From Pohlia nutans (Eukaryota; Streptophyta; Bryopsida; Bryales; Mniaceae): a DNA stretch of 64,000 nt. The notes beneath the pieces are model-generated. The model did not search any database. It was not told the DNA's origin and was given only the letters and a program-made list of their open reading frames with translations. Made by a program: the position numbers and the translations under genes. Positions 11,961-22,998 of this stretch are shown here, one piece after another. The DNA lies in NCBI GenBank assembly GCA_022496805.1, contig CM040087.1:8630001-8694000 (forward strand). Direction: 5' to 3'. Position 1 is the stretch's first letter. Each line of letters begins with the position of its first letter.

Positions 11961-12985
11961 TAATTATTTTATATTTTCTATTATTTTCTATTATTTTATA
12001 TTTTTTAATAATATTATTTTGATCAAATTTAGATATAAAAAGAAAAAAAAATCTAGATATGGAAAAGATGATGTCGCACGAAAAACGCACTGAATCAGTG
12101 TAGTTTTAAAGACGATTAAAACACGACATTTGACGACTATAAACAGTGCTGAATTCATACGTTTTCAATGGATGTATCAATCGTGTCGAATCAGTACTAT
12201 ATCCGCTTGTATGAACATCGAGTCATATTAGTGTAGTTGCGATGAATGACGCAACGATGCGGAATCAGTGCGAAAATCGTACGAACCCTTGAAATATCGG
12301 AAATCGCACTGAATCAGTGCAGAATCAGTGGGGTCCGAAATTCCTGATGAAGATAACGTATGTTTGGCTGCAAATTTGATCTACTCGAACAAACCTCCAA
12401 TCTTTGGGTTGAAAATCTTTTTTTACCAAGTGTTCGGGTATCATTGAGACTCGACAGTCGGGCAGTAACAGAAAGGACAACTTCCGACTAGACAAATGGT
12501 GAATTTCATGGGCGAGACTACACGGTCGCAACAAGATACAAAATTCCAGCTTTCTAGTAAGGAGAGGAAGTGCAAAACGAAGAGTAGTACCACAAACTTC
12601 GCCTCAAGAGGTAAGCCATCTATGTACTGTTGCACATGATATCCTAAGAGATACACCCGTAATTGAAAGCCAGACAAAAAGGTTGAGTCCGACGTCTAGA
12701 ACTGGTTATTACAGAAGACGTTGTTTGTTACCGTAGTAGAGACAACCTCCAACGGACTCATCGGGCGGCTGTAAACCAAAAATCTGTGTATGCGCCACCA
12801 AGAGTGATATAAGAGGGCGAAGATTCAAGTGGTAGAACATTGGAGGAGCGCGCATTGGATGAAGCAAACCCAATTATCAGTTTAGAATTGGATGAGGAGT
12901 AGTGAATATAGCTATATTTAAATGAACATGCATGTTTGTATCATTTTTCCTCGAATACAAATGCATGGTAAAGAATTTTCTCCCA

Positions 12986-13628
12986 GGTTGGTCATAACGT
13001 GTTGCTGAATCCTAAATAGCAGCAGCCTAAAATAAAAATAAAAACGTTTTTTTTTTCTTCTTCTGATTAGCCGTGGGGTGCTGCTAAACTCTAAATGGCG
13101 GCTGCCCAAAAAAAAGTTTTTTTTTGTGGACTTTTTTCAAATTTTACTATTTTTAGCCTCTGGGTGCGCGGCCGCATTCCCAAAGACCCACCCATCTCCC
13201 TCTCATCTTTTTCTCCTCCTCCTCACATATATAGAAGAGAGGAGATGGATGGGAGAGGGAGTGGGAGAATGATGAGAGAGACCCTCTCCTCTCCCCTATA
13301 TATATGAAGAGAGGGGAGGGAGATGAAGAGGAGATGAACGTAGAGAGTGAGATGAAGATGGAGAGAGATATGAAGATGGATAGGGAGATGTAGAAGAAGA
13401 TGAAGATGTATAGGGAAATTGAAGGGTCTTTGGGTGCGCGGCCGGTCACCCAAAGGCTAAAAATAGTAAATTTTGGAAAAAAGTAAAAAAAAAAACTTGT
13501 TTTTTTGTGCGCGGCCGCCATATAGGGTTTAGCAGCACCCCTCGGCCAACAGAAGAAGTAAAAAAGAGTTTTTTTTTTTGTTTTTTGGCGGTTGCCATTT
13601 AGGGTTCAACAGCACCTCATGGCCAACT
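12986..13628. mobile_element. Nested palindromic element with doubled inverted ends
   Basis: An outer inverted pair (12986 onward and ending at 13628) and an inner pair (13066-13550) carry the same terminal word, GGTGCTGCTAAACYCTAAAT with variants. It is followed by GGCGGCYGCC. The inner arms stay complementary through CTATTTTTAGCC to GGTGCGCGGCC. The centre is a purine-rich, low-complexity GA tract. There is no protein. It is either one element inserted into a relative or a duplicated terminus. Confidence 0.6.
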
Positions 13629-13639
13629 AAAAAAAAAAG

Positions 13640-15150
13640 ATAAAGATAAGAATAAAAAATAATTAAAATGGTAATTTGTTTACAATGTATGGGATTGAAG
13701 AAAGACAATAGTTGTCGTTTTTTAAGAAAAAAAGTTAGACAAAAAAATTTATGCGCCCGAGGACCAAGTGCATGATTATATGGCCAAGTGCGAAAATAGG
13801 GAATTGTGTGTTCTAATTGCTCAAACATGCAAATTTGACTTGTAATACGGATTTAATCCGTAGTTTCTCATCCGTCATGCAGTTTTATAGTGTGATTTCT
13901 ATACTGAAATTTGTATGGGAAGCTAGCTTTGTGTATGTGTGATCCGATCAATAATAAAAGATATAGGAACTTAGCTTCATAATTTCATATCATCATCAAA
14001 AAAACTGTAGGTTTTCCCAAACTCTTAGCAACAAAGGATTAAGACATGCTCATTGTTCTTTCTGGCTTGGCAAAAATGTTTAAATTGAAAGAGTAAAGTC
14101 TTAGTACATTGTTTTAAAATTTAAAAATGTAATTGATTATGTGGTGATAAATACATTTTACGATTGGAAAAGACGTCGCTTGGAGAATTGATGACGACAA
14201 CAAAGATCGGTAATATTAACAACGATTCGTGGAGTTATTTTAATTTTTTGTTTAATTCAGTTGATTAGTTTGCAATCGAGATTCAAATTTTATCCATTGG
14301 TTTACACTTTACAATGTAAATACAAAAAAAAATACCAATTGAAATACAATGTGAGTTGTATTTAGATTCCAATAAGTACTTAAAAAGTTTTAACAATTGT
14401 GACCAATAAGTACTTAAAAAATGAATGACGATTGGAATTTTAGTTTTTTCCTAGCATGTGAGCATGATGTTCTTTCCTAAATCGAAAATAAAAACTAATT
14501 ATGTATGTGTGTTGATTTGTAATTGAAAAAATCATTTTTTGTATTTCCGACTAAAAGAGATCAAGTGTATTAATTTTGATGTATGTGTGTGTATGTGAGT
14601 TGTGTTTGGAATGTGTGAACATTGAAGTGTCATGAATTGAAAATTAAATTGAAATGAGTGAGCCCAAGCGTGAGTGTAATCCAATGGTGTTGAAGATCTG
14701 TTATGGAGTGTGAGAAACTGAAAAGTAAGTATTGGAGTATGTTGGTTAAAAAACAATGCTATTTTGTACATTAGAAAATAACAGTTGGATGAATTCAAAT
14801 ATGTGTAGTGAACAATAAAATAATCGTATAAGTATAAATAGAGATTGTTCAGATCTAGTGTTTGGGAAAGAATATTAATTCTGATTTGATGGATGAACCA
14901 CCAATTGGAAATTATATGAATGTTGGGCGTGAATGAAATAAAAAGATTCATATTAAAGGTTTTGCTAGTTGGTTGACCACTTGATTAGAGCACAATTTGG
15001 AGGAATTCAAGCACCGATAGGATAAAAGGAAGGAAGTTCAAAAAGAAGTCAATAGGAAAAGCTAGAAGAATAAATTCCAATTTATGATTGATAAATATTC
15101 TCGTCCTCGTGACTATTGGTTTAAATTGGTTTTTTGATTTATCAATTTGA
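13640..15150. other. AT-rich stretch without identifiable genes
   Basis: There is scattered TG-rich low complexity (14570-14640). I see no domain or transposon end. Confidence 0.5.
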
Positions 15151-15159
15151 TTTCAATTA

Positions 15160-15740
15160 AGCAAATTCACCTAATTAGTATTGGAAATTATTCTTACCTC
15201 ATTGTGAATGTAGCTCACAATAGAATCATTGTTTTATTTTTTCCAAAAATTAGTTTCATTACACGATTTTTACCTTTTGGATTGAAAAATGAGCCTGCGG
15301 AGTTTCAATGGTTCATAGATAAAAAAAATTCCTATGTTTGACTACACAAAATATTACATTTTGAGGTGGTGGATATCGATCGCAAGTCCGATTGAGAGCT
15401 ATGTTTAACTTCAACAAACAACATCGACTACTTTAGATGTGACGATTTGGCGTATCATTTTTTGTGTCAGCGAGGTTCTTTTGTGTGGTGTGCTATTGTT
15501 GGAAGGCTATTATGAACGGAGTGGGAAAGACCACAAGCACAATTGTGCCCCGAGTCATCTACCCAACATTGGTCGCACGATTGATACTAGTATTTCTTTC
15601 ATTTCAACTGGGTTGAAATGTATGTTGTGTGGTAGCACCCAGTGCTCTCCTACTATGGTGTTGTGTAATGTGTGTTCAACAGGGTTGTATATAGAGTGTT
15701 TCAATTTGTCAAAGAATGCGATTCCAAATAGTTGTTAGTC
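15160..15740 (+). pseudogene. Relic of a retroelement polymerase and a PHD-like finger
   Basis: Near 15245-15320 the reading FLPFGLKNEPAEFQ matches the conserved (F/L)xPFGLxNAPxxFQ stretch of Ty3/gypsy-type reverse transcriptase. About 300 bp on, 15616-15735 reads CMLCGSTQCSPTMVLCNVC and continues to a further cysteine pair, the spacing of a PHD or related zinc finger. The parts are in different frames with stops around them, so this is decayed. Whether the two belonged to one element is inference. Confidence 0.45.
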
Positions 15741-15744
15741 TTAT

Positions 15745-16840
15745 ATATCCATAATATATTAAGAATGTTAGGCGTTCATCACGATTTTGATGAATTTTCG
15801 TATTGATTCCTTGACATTTTTTTAGGGTGTTTGGAAATTCGCTGGTGTGAAAAAACTTTGTCATTAACAAGGAAGACGGGTTTTTCTTACCCACTTACTA
15901 TATTTGCAATTTTGGACTATAGATTGGTTATTTTTACTTCTTTGTGGTGTGCATTGAGTTTTCTTTTTGGCGGTAGAGATGTTTTATGCATTTATGTTGC
16001 GTATTGGTAGTTTATGACTACCATAGTCTGTATGTGACTGTGACTTCTGTCACGGGCCACGTGATGTATTTATGTGAATAAGGTTATTTTGTGTACTCAC
16101 AAGTATGTTGTGTGAAGATGTTTCTCATTTCATGAAGAAACGGATGTGTAATGACTATGTTCAAGTGTTTGTGCAATCACTCATCTATGGTTTGTTGACA
16201 TTCTCACATGTGAGCACAACGTGTATTGACACGATGTGTTTGTGCAGGACAGTCATTAAAAAGATTTTGAGGCTTGCAAAGGGCCGTAAGTTGAACCAAC
16301 AAAATCATATACATAAATGAATAAAAAAAGAAAAACAATTCAGACAAATAATCATAATAATAAATTAAAAATATATAAATTATAATTAATCCATTATCAA
16401 ATTATTATTGAGAAAATGTATTTAAAATATAATTAAAAATTAACGAATCCAGATATGACGTGGCCCAATTTTGATTTTTAATATGTTTTGGTATAACTAT
16501 TATTTTTAATTTTTTAAAAATTATTCATTTATTTATTTATTTTTGCATAGCATCTTTGGCCACATTTGCAGACTTTGGAAGCCTCAAAACTTTTATAATG
16601 GGTGCCACCTTAGCCCTCTACAATCGATGGTTCTCCTCTAGGGGGGGGGGGGCTTTTGGGCAATTTGCCGTAGGTACATGCCAATCAAAATATACACACA
16701 AACATTTTAAAATCTTGTAGCAATTTTAATCCATTCATTGTTCGAAGATTTTTTATTTTTTTATTTTTTGCACACTTTAGGCATTAGTTGTTTATCACGA
16801 AAAGGCCAAAAAGCTCCAATTGGACCTCTTATTGTTTTTA
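15745..16840. other. Gene-free stretch
   Basis: It contains a run of twelve G (16641-16652) and AT-rich DNA. I see no gene. Confidence 0.5.
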
Positions 16841-16841
16841 A

Positions 16842-17367
16842 CCCCGAAATGACGGAGGAGGTAAGGGCAAAACATAAATGTGTTATAAAAAATTACTTCA
16901 ACTTTAATGAAGTTTGGTCCAAACGAGAAAATGAGGAGCTTGATGTTTAGTAATTATCCATACGGTCAAATAGCTTTTTGTCTTCTCATAATGAATTTAG
17001 AAGCATTTAACTTCAAATATTTATCAAAATTACAAATTTTATTTTTAAGAATTTGAATTTTTTTATAATTCATTAAAATTCGACATTCTATTCTAAAATT
17101 AAAAAAAGCAAAATTTTCAAAGGAGAAAACATCATTACTTTCGCCAAATAGTAAGTTTTCTAACACTAAACAATGTAGAAGTGTTTGTCTTTGAAAATTT
17201 CTCCTCGTTGGAGTTTAACTCGGATCGACATGATTCAAATTGACTTGGAAAGTAGACTTGATTCCCTATTTGAAATTATTTTTTATTTTGTATAAAATGT
17301 TTTTCTATCTCGGGCAGCCCATAAAAAAAGGGCGAGACCATAAAATGGTTGATCTGTCACTTAGAGG
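16842..17367. mobile_element. TTAA element, family P1, copy 2
   Basis: 526 bp between TTAA at 16838-16841 and TTAA at 17368-17371. The left end is CCCCGAAATGACGGA; the right end, inverted, is CCTCTAAGTGACAGA. It is colinear over its length with 3454-3990 and 47123-47663. Confidence 0.85.
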
Positions 17368-17394
17368 TTAATATTGTTGAGTAGATTTTAAGTG

Positions 17395-17555
17395 GAATTT
17401 TTTTGTTCAAGTTTTTGATGTTCTTCATTGTTTTTGAAGATAAAATGTTCTTCACTGTTTTTGAAGATATAAAATATGGTCTCATTTGAATTATAATTTT
17501 CACAATATGATCAATTATTGAATTTGTTATTTTAAAATCATAAATCCATGGTGGT
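17395..17555. mobile_element. Fragment of TTAA element family P8
   Basis: The stretch TCTCATTTGAATTATAATTT to ATTTTAAAATCATAAATCC matches the interior of 28160-28403 in the same orientation. No terminus remains. Confidence 0.5.
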
Positions 17556-17700
17556 AAAGTTTACTCAGAGGTGGTATGACCAGCCCTATTCATGACGTGG
17601 TGTGGTGGATTTGATGTCATTTCCATTTTGATTGTTGGCCTTTGAATCCCGAGCCGAGCCCGAGTCCGCTACACGCCGCTCCGTCTTTGCCTTCTATTTA

Positions 17701-18257
17701 GGGCAAAATCTAGATGTATTATAAAATGTGACTTTTGCAACTTCGATGAAATTTGCTTTTGAAGAGAAAATGAGAAGCATGATGTTTAGAAATTATTTGT
17801 ATAGTCAAACTTTCAAATTTTTTTTGGATATTCATTTAATGAATTTAGAAGCATCTACCATTTAATATTCATCAAAATTACAAATTATATTTTTATAGTT
17901 TGAAATTTGGTATGATTGGTTAGAACTAGACATTTTATTGTAAAATTCAAAAAAGATTTTTTTTCAAAGGAGAGAACATCATTAGTTTTCCAAATAGAAA
18001 AATTTATAGCATTCGAAAAAATTATATCCTCAAATTGTCAATATCTTATTCATAATTGAATTACAAAATAATTTCAAATTTAAGTTTCAAATTTTATACA
18101 AAAATGTTGGTGATAGCAATTGTAGATCTAGCCATATGTATAGAATCTAAAATTCACAATGTACAACTATTATTTATACATCAAGTTCACAATATCCCTT
18201 TTATAATGCATTTTTGCCAAACAACCAAATTTAGAGAGGGTTAAGGACGTTTAGGGG
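17701..18257. mobile_element. Chimeric TTAA element: P1-like left half, P2-like right half
   Basis: 17701-18000 follows family P1 (GGGCAAAATCTAGATGTATT, then the AACATCATTAG block). 18030-18257 follows family P2 (CAATATCTTATTCATAATTG to GGACGTTTAGGGG). The right flank is TTCA, a decayed TTAA; the left terminus is lost. Confidence 0.6.
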
Positions 18258-18687
18258 TTCAATGATTACTATTATGTGATTGCAGACAATTAAACCAATG
18301 TTTTTGATGCTCATAAGCCAAATTTCTTTGAAATCCCTCTTTCCAAGTCTCCATGTCCACATACTGTCGGTCATGCTATGTTTCTAAATTCCGCACACTC
18401 TTTACGAATTGATCATTGTTAGGTAAGACACTCTACATTCTCTGATCTCCAAAGAGGCAACATGCACTGAGGATGCGATATAGCTGACCGACGCGTTATA
18501 TCCTATCAACATGCTAGTTTTAGTTAAAAAAACACAACTAAATGAAAACGACCTTAGTTTTTTATGCACTTTTGAATTGGTCAAACTACTATAGCAATAT
18601 TAAAGTACCAACTGGTTTCTAGTCCAGTGCGGACATCGAACCATAGGTGGGTCAAAGAGACACTTTATTCACATCGGCCTTCAAAGA

Positions 18688-19040
18688 GGACCAAAGTTCT
18701 TGCTACAACTAATAAATAAAGTAAAATAGAATTTCCATCATGTACCTAGGGCGTAGATAGTTAAATTTTACTTTTTAACGATCATGTACCCATTTGGTAG
18801 ATGAGGCAAAGGGACCATTGAAAGGACCAAAGTTTTTACTACAACTGATAAATAAAGTAAAATAGAATTTCCATCGTGTACCCAGAGCGTAGATAGTTAA
18901 ATTTTACTTTTTAACAATCATGTAACCATTTGGTACATGAGGCAAAGGGACCAATTTCCATTATGTACCTAGGGCGTACATAGTGATATTTTACTTTTTA
19001 ACGATCATGTACCCATTTGGTAGATGAGGCAAAAGGACCA
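18688..19040 (+). repeat. 136-bp tandem repeat upstream of the SR gene
   Basis: Units start at 18688 and 18824, with a third, shortened one at 18948. Each contains GGACCAAAGT(T/C), AATTTCCATCRTGTACC and AACGATCATGTACCCATTTG. The array ends about 10 bp before a palindromic G-box (CACGTG, 19045-19050), so it forms the distal promoter side of the next gene. Confidence 0.8.
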
Positions 19041-19044
19041 CAAC

Positions 19045-19203
19045 CACGTGTTGAGAAACCCGCTAGCTCCGTTTGCATTTGCCCGAAAGCCTATTTCTTC
19101 ATGCACCCTCGATTCCTCCTTCACTTCTTCTCTTCTCGCTTCTCGCTTCCCTTTGCCGCTCTATCTCCCTGTCCTCTTGTTTTCTCGCAAATTATTTTCT
19201 TCG
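19045..19203 (+). promoter_or_regulatory. Core promoter side and leader exon of the SR gene, with G-box
   Basis: CACGTG lies at 19045-19050, followed by a pyrimidine-rich leader (CTCCTTCACTTCTTCTCTTC). The leader ends at 19203 in TTCG/GTAAGT, and the leader intron runs 19204-19515. The transcription start was not mapped. Confidence 0.5.
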
Positions 19204-19523
19204 GTAAGTTGCTGTTCCCGCTTTATCGCTCATAATAACGATTTCATTTTCTGTGTCGTTTTTTTCCTTATCGGCTGCTCTGGTTTTTGCAAGGTCTGCA
19301 TATTAGGGTTTTAGCTTGGTTTCCATCGTTTTTGGCTGTTCAGTTGTTCAGGAGTTTAACAGCGTTTAGTTTGAGTTTGATTTCAACAGTTCTATTATTT
19401 TTTTCCTTCCGGAGTGAATAGGTTTTTTGGAGTCGAGGGGCTTTTGAGTTTTTGGATCTCGAGGTTTGGATTGAGACGGTTCTTTTTGGTTCTTTTTGGT
19501 TATTTTTGTTTGCAGGAGCGACA

Positions 19524-22005
19524 ATGAGGGGACGTAGTCCTGATTTCAGTCCGCGACGGAGCTACGACAGTCCTCCACGACGAGGCTACGGCGGTAGTCC
19601 TCCACGAAGAGGCTATGGCGGTGGCGGTAGACGGCGCAGTCCCAGCCCGCCCCCTCGTGGTGGTAGAGGAGGCTACAGCAGGGAACCGGAGTTGCCTACT
19701 AGCCTTCTTGTTCGTAACATCCCGCGCGATTGCACGTAAGTGAATCATTTATCATGTTTCTCGGGGTTTTGCTTTTTGTAATATTGGAAATTAGGATTTG
19801 AGTTTGGATGTTTCTTGTCTTGATGATTTTTTTGTGGCTCGACAGTGATGAGGATCTTCGTATCCCTTTTGAGCGTTATGGAGTTGTCAAGGATGTGTAC
19901 CTGCCCAGGGACTACTATACGAGGTAAGTTTAATATCTCGTGGTGGATTCTCTAAGATCTCACGATGAGGCAGTTCATAGTCTTGTATGTGCAAGACGAA
20001 GAGATTTCCAAATATAAAGACGTAAGTGGAATGAAGTGGCTGTTATTGGTTTGCCTAACTTTTGGCTCCCAATAGGTATCCTGAAGTTTCCTGAAGGGTT
20101 CAAGATAGTCAAGTTACAAGTTGAAGAGAAGATATTGTCTTTTCGGTGGCCCAAGATTCTTCTTCTTGCAGTGGTGGAAGGTGTGAAAAGAGTTAAATGA
20201 TGATGTCTGCGCAGCTACACTGTGGAAGTTGGGACCAAGTGTCATGCACATTCAAAAAAATTCTGGAAGAATCACTTGCAAGATCAGAAGTCATCTATAT
20301 CTTTCATTTGCGGTCATTAGGGGCATGTGTTGACCTCAAGGTTAGCAGCTATAATATCAAGGTTATCTTGAGATATACAGTTTACGAAACAATCCTAAAA
20401 GTACCGATTAGGTTAACAGAGGAGGATTCCCGTCTTGGTCGTCTGCTCATTGTCTATCTGGGCATCCAAAAGGTTCATTCACGACATGACTAATTCATCA
20501 GATCTCAACCACGTGATCTCACAATTTGCGAACAGGTTTAAGTGCAGGAAACTGGACGTTTTCTGCACCTGCTCTTGACCTTCTGATTGAACGCGTCTCT
20601 TGTGTGTGCTTGCAGGCAGCCACGAGGATTCGGGTTTATTCAATTTCTGGATCCCCGGGAAGCTGCGGAAGCGCAGTACTCCTTGGATCATTCTCTGATT
20701 GCTGGCCGCGAAATTACTGTCGTGTTCGCCGAGGAGAATCGTAAAAGGCCACAGGAAATGCGCTCAAAGGAGCGCTTCCGGGGCCGACCTGGATTTGGAG
20801 CTCGTAGGGGTATGTCCCCATTTATTCCCCTCAATAGTGTTTATTCCTTATGCATGTTCACATGTTTACTCTTAGTGTTAAATCCTGTTTACTCTATGCT
20901 CACTCCTGTTTCAGCATCAATGCTTTGTAGTTCCAAGGCTTACTTTTACTGCTGTTCTTTTGGCTGCGGATGTGTTTTTTAAAATTTTGGACGACGTTAT
21001 GACAGGTTCACGTTCCCCTCGGCGATTTTCCCCATCTCCTCGTGGTGGTCGGAGGTCACGGTGAGCCACCATTGGCTTTGTTTTCATAATCTGATGTCAA
21101 CATATATCGTGACATTGTAATGTCAGCCTGATCTATTCTCATGTGAATGTTGAAAGTGGATCAGTTGAAGTGTAGCTGTGAGTTGGAGAGACGTTAGGGT
21201 TTCTTTTTTATGCCCAGGCGTTTTGGTAAGGATTAATTTAGTTGGGCGATGACCATCACTCTAATCATCGTTCATATAACTTATGCAATCTCCAATTTAA
21301 CTTGTATAATTCTTTGCAACTCATTTCTACGAACTTATTCATCGATATGTGTGCAGGTCACCTTCCCGATCAGGCAGGGGCCACCGCCGGAGGTCATACA
21401 CTCCTTCTCCTGGACATCATGGAAATGTGGCTTCCAGATCACCCTCGCCTTTAACATCTCATAGGAGGACGAGAGACCGATCTCCTGTTCGGAGGTCTCC
21501 CACTCCACCATCTCGATCTAGAGGTTCTCAACTTCGTGCCAACGGTAGAGACCAATATGGGTCAAGGTAAGATATTAACCTTGTGTTTCGAATTATCAGT
21601 GTGGACGTTCTGAAATTTTATCTTCAAATTGAGTGCAATTATTGTTGTCAGATACAAGTATTGTTTGTTAAAACCATATATTTGTCTTCAATCCCTTGGA
21701 TTCTTTTTCTTCTTATTCTGATCAATATTTATGCAATATTGTAGATCACGGAGTCCAGATGTCTCACCATCGGCTCCCCAACGGAGACGACGAGCACCGT
21801 CACTTGATCGGATGTCTCAAGAAGCCGCCTTTTCTCCAGCGCCACATTCCAGGTAATTGTCTTCACAGTTTTTAGACTCTTCCATACCAAGTTTTGTACT
21901 TCTTCCTTTCCTATGTCATAGTAATTCAATTGTTTCGTTAATTTGAATTATGTGTTCATTACTAAATGTAAGGTTTTTCTGGTATGTCTCTGCAGGCAGG
22001 GTTGA
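19524..22005 (+). CDS. Plant SCL-type SR splicing factor (SCL30/SCL33 subfamily)
   Basis: There are seven coding exons: 19524-19735, 19846-19923, 20616-20809, 21006-21060, 21357-21566, 21745-21852 and 21996-22005. All are GT-AG and stay in frame, giving 288 residues. The ATG follows the leader intron by 8 bases. Residues 1-55 form the short Arg/Ser/Gly/Pro extension typical of the plant SCL group. One RRM spans about 59-138, with LLVRNIP (RNP2) and RGFGFIQF (RNP1), continuing into VVFAEENRKRP. The rest is an RS domain with SPRR, SRSP and SPS repeats. These proteins bind pre-mRNA in nuclear speckles and guide splice-site choice. The 692-bp second coding intron splits the RRM at the place where SCL33-type genes carry a long, alternatively spliced intron. 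The leader and promoter lie at 19045-19203. The gene looks fully intact. Confidence 0.93.
20172..20339 (+). other. Candidate poison cassette exon in the long RRM intron of the SR gene
   Basis: A strong acceptor (TTCTTCTTCTTGCAG, ending at 20171) lies inside the intron, and possible donors follow (CTCAAG/GTTAGC at 20339/20340). Joined to the upstream exon it reads SGGRCEKS and then TAA, a premature stop. Autoregulation by such exons is known for plant SR genes. The donor choice is a guess. Confidence 0.4.
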
Positions 22006-22674
22006 GGATCAGCTCAACGAACATGTTTTGTCCATAATCGAAGTCCCTGCACGTTGGGGCCCTGAATCCTCAGTTGGGTATTCAAACAGCTTGTTCCACA
22101 AGCATGGCTTTCCACTGGGAGGTCTACCCTCAATGCCATTGTGCTAGATCCAACCCTTATGGCTTGTTCATACTGGCTGTAAGGTGGTGTTTTTACAAGC
22201 TAGACTGAGTTGCCGGTTTTGGATTTGCAATTAGAACAGGTTGACGTTAAATTTCCGGATTTGCAGGTAGAACAGGAACGTTTTAGACTCCCAAAGATCA
22301 CCTTATTCTCAGTCTTGACTTGTGTAAGTTGATGAGGGTCTCACGTTTCCATTTGCTATAAATTTTGAAAATTTGCAATCTATGAGTCAAATATCTGGGT
22401 TCCCTCTTTCACTGCTGTTGCATGTATGTCGTGGTCATTGTGGGCGTTCGGGTGTCAGAAAATTGGTTGATTTCGGATGATGCATGCGCTTACGTTTGAG
22501 TCCTAGTCTTTATGAAGCTTTATCAAGGTCAGTTTTCCATGGAGAACAAGCACTCTGACCCAGCCAGAATTTCTCTTCAAGCTGGCACAGTTTCTCTTCT
22601 TTTATGGGATGCGTCATTGTCCAGGGATCAATGCAAAAATGGATTTTGCATGCTGGGAATCACGGCATGCTTAA

Positions 22675-22994
22675 CCCCTAAACGTACCGATCCTTTGAAC
22701 ACAAGTAGATGCTAGCCTGAAAAATAGATTTTAGCATAGCTCAAATGTACAATAAGTGTACATGAAAGGACCATTGCATGCATGAAATGTACCCAACAAA
22801 TTTGACATATTTGCATTTGGAGGCATCTCCAATATTATGAACATCTTCCCATCACAAGAGATTTACTCATTGGTAGAGAACTTAATAGGCTTGCAAAGGT
22901 GACTTGGATGAAAGTCATCCGAGATTGTATGAAAAAGTTACAGGACTTTGAATCCATTCATGATCTAGTTTCTGGACGCTGTGACGTTTAGGGA
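22675..22994 (+). mobile_element. TTAA element, family P3, copy 1
   Basis: 320 bp between TTAA at 22671-22674 and TTAA at 22995-22998. The left end is CCCCTAAACGTACCGATCC; the right end, inverted, is CCCTAAACGTCACAGCGTCC. Copies lie at 33084-33405 (same orientation), 33410-33721 and 35117-35395 (inverted). Non-coding. Confidence 0.85.
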
Positions 22995-22998
22995 TTAA

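Larger units (their letters stand above)
10933..12349. mobile_element. 1.4-kb non-autonomous DNA transposon with long complex inverted ends
   Basis: The inverted ends are about 45 bp and nearly identical; the core of each is GACCCCACTGATTCTGCACT followed by GATTCAGTGCG. Both arms (to about 11310 and from about 12075) are packed with further short motifs in both orientations (CGCACG, ATTCCGCAC, CACGGA), as in the subterminal regions of Mutator- or CACTA-class elements. There is no transposase. It carries an 11-bp tandem repeat and a SINE. I could not fix a target duplication, so the superfamily is open. Confidence 0.65.
9950..12905 (+). pseudogene. Decayed coding relic, split by a transposon
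   Basis: The flanks 9950-10932 and 12350-12905 read as protein in pieces, for example KRDVAFYSNATIESLARDL near 10050, FYYECFSFDVDQFATSL near 10700 and DNVCLAANLIYSNKPP near 12353. Stops and frame changes interrupt them throughout. The element 10933-12349 sits inside. The family is not recognised; a transposon-encoded protein is most likely. Confidence 0.35.

Noticed and set aside
13153..13521. 122-residue minus-strand frame
   Set aside because: Low-complexity Ser/Phe/Ile stretches from a CT-rich tract inside the nested palindrome.
14532..14951. 139-residue minus-strand frame
   Set aside because: Tyr/Asn/His-rich translation of AT- and TG-rich DNA, no domain.
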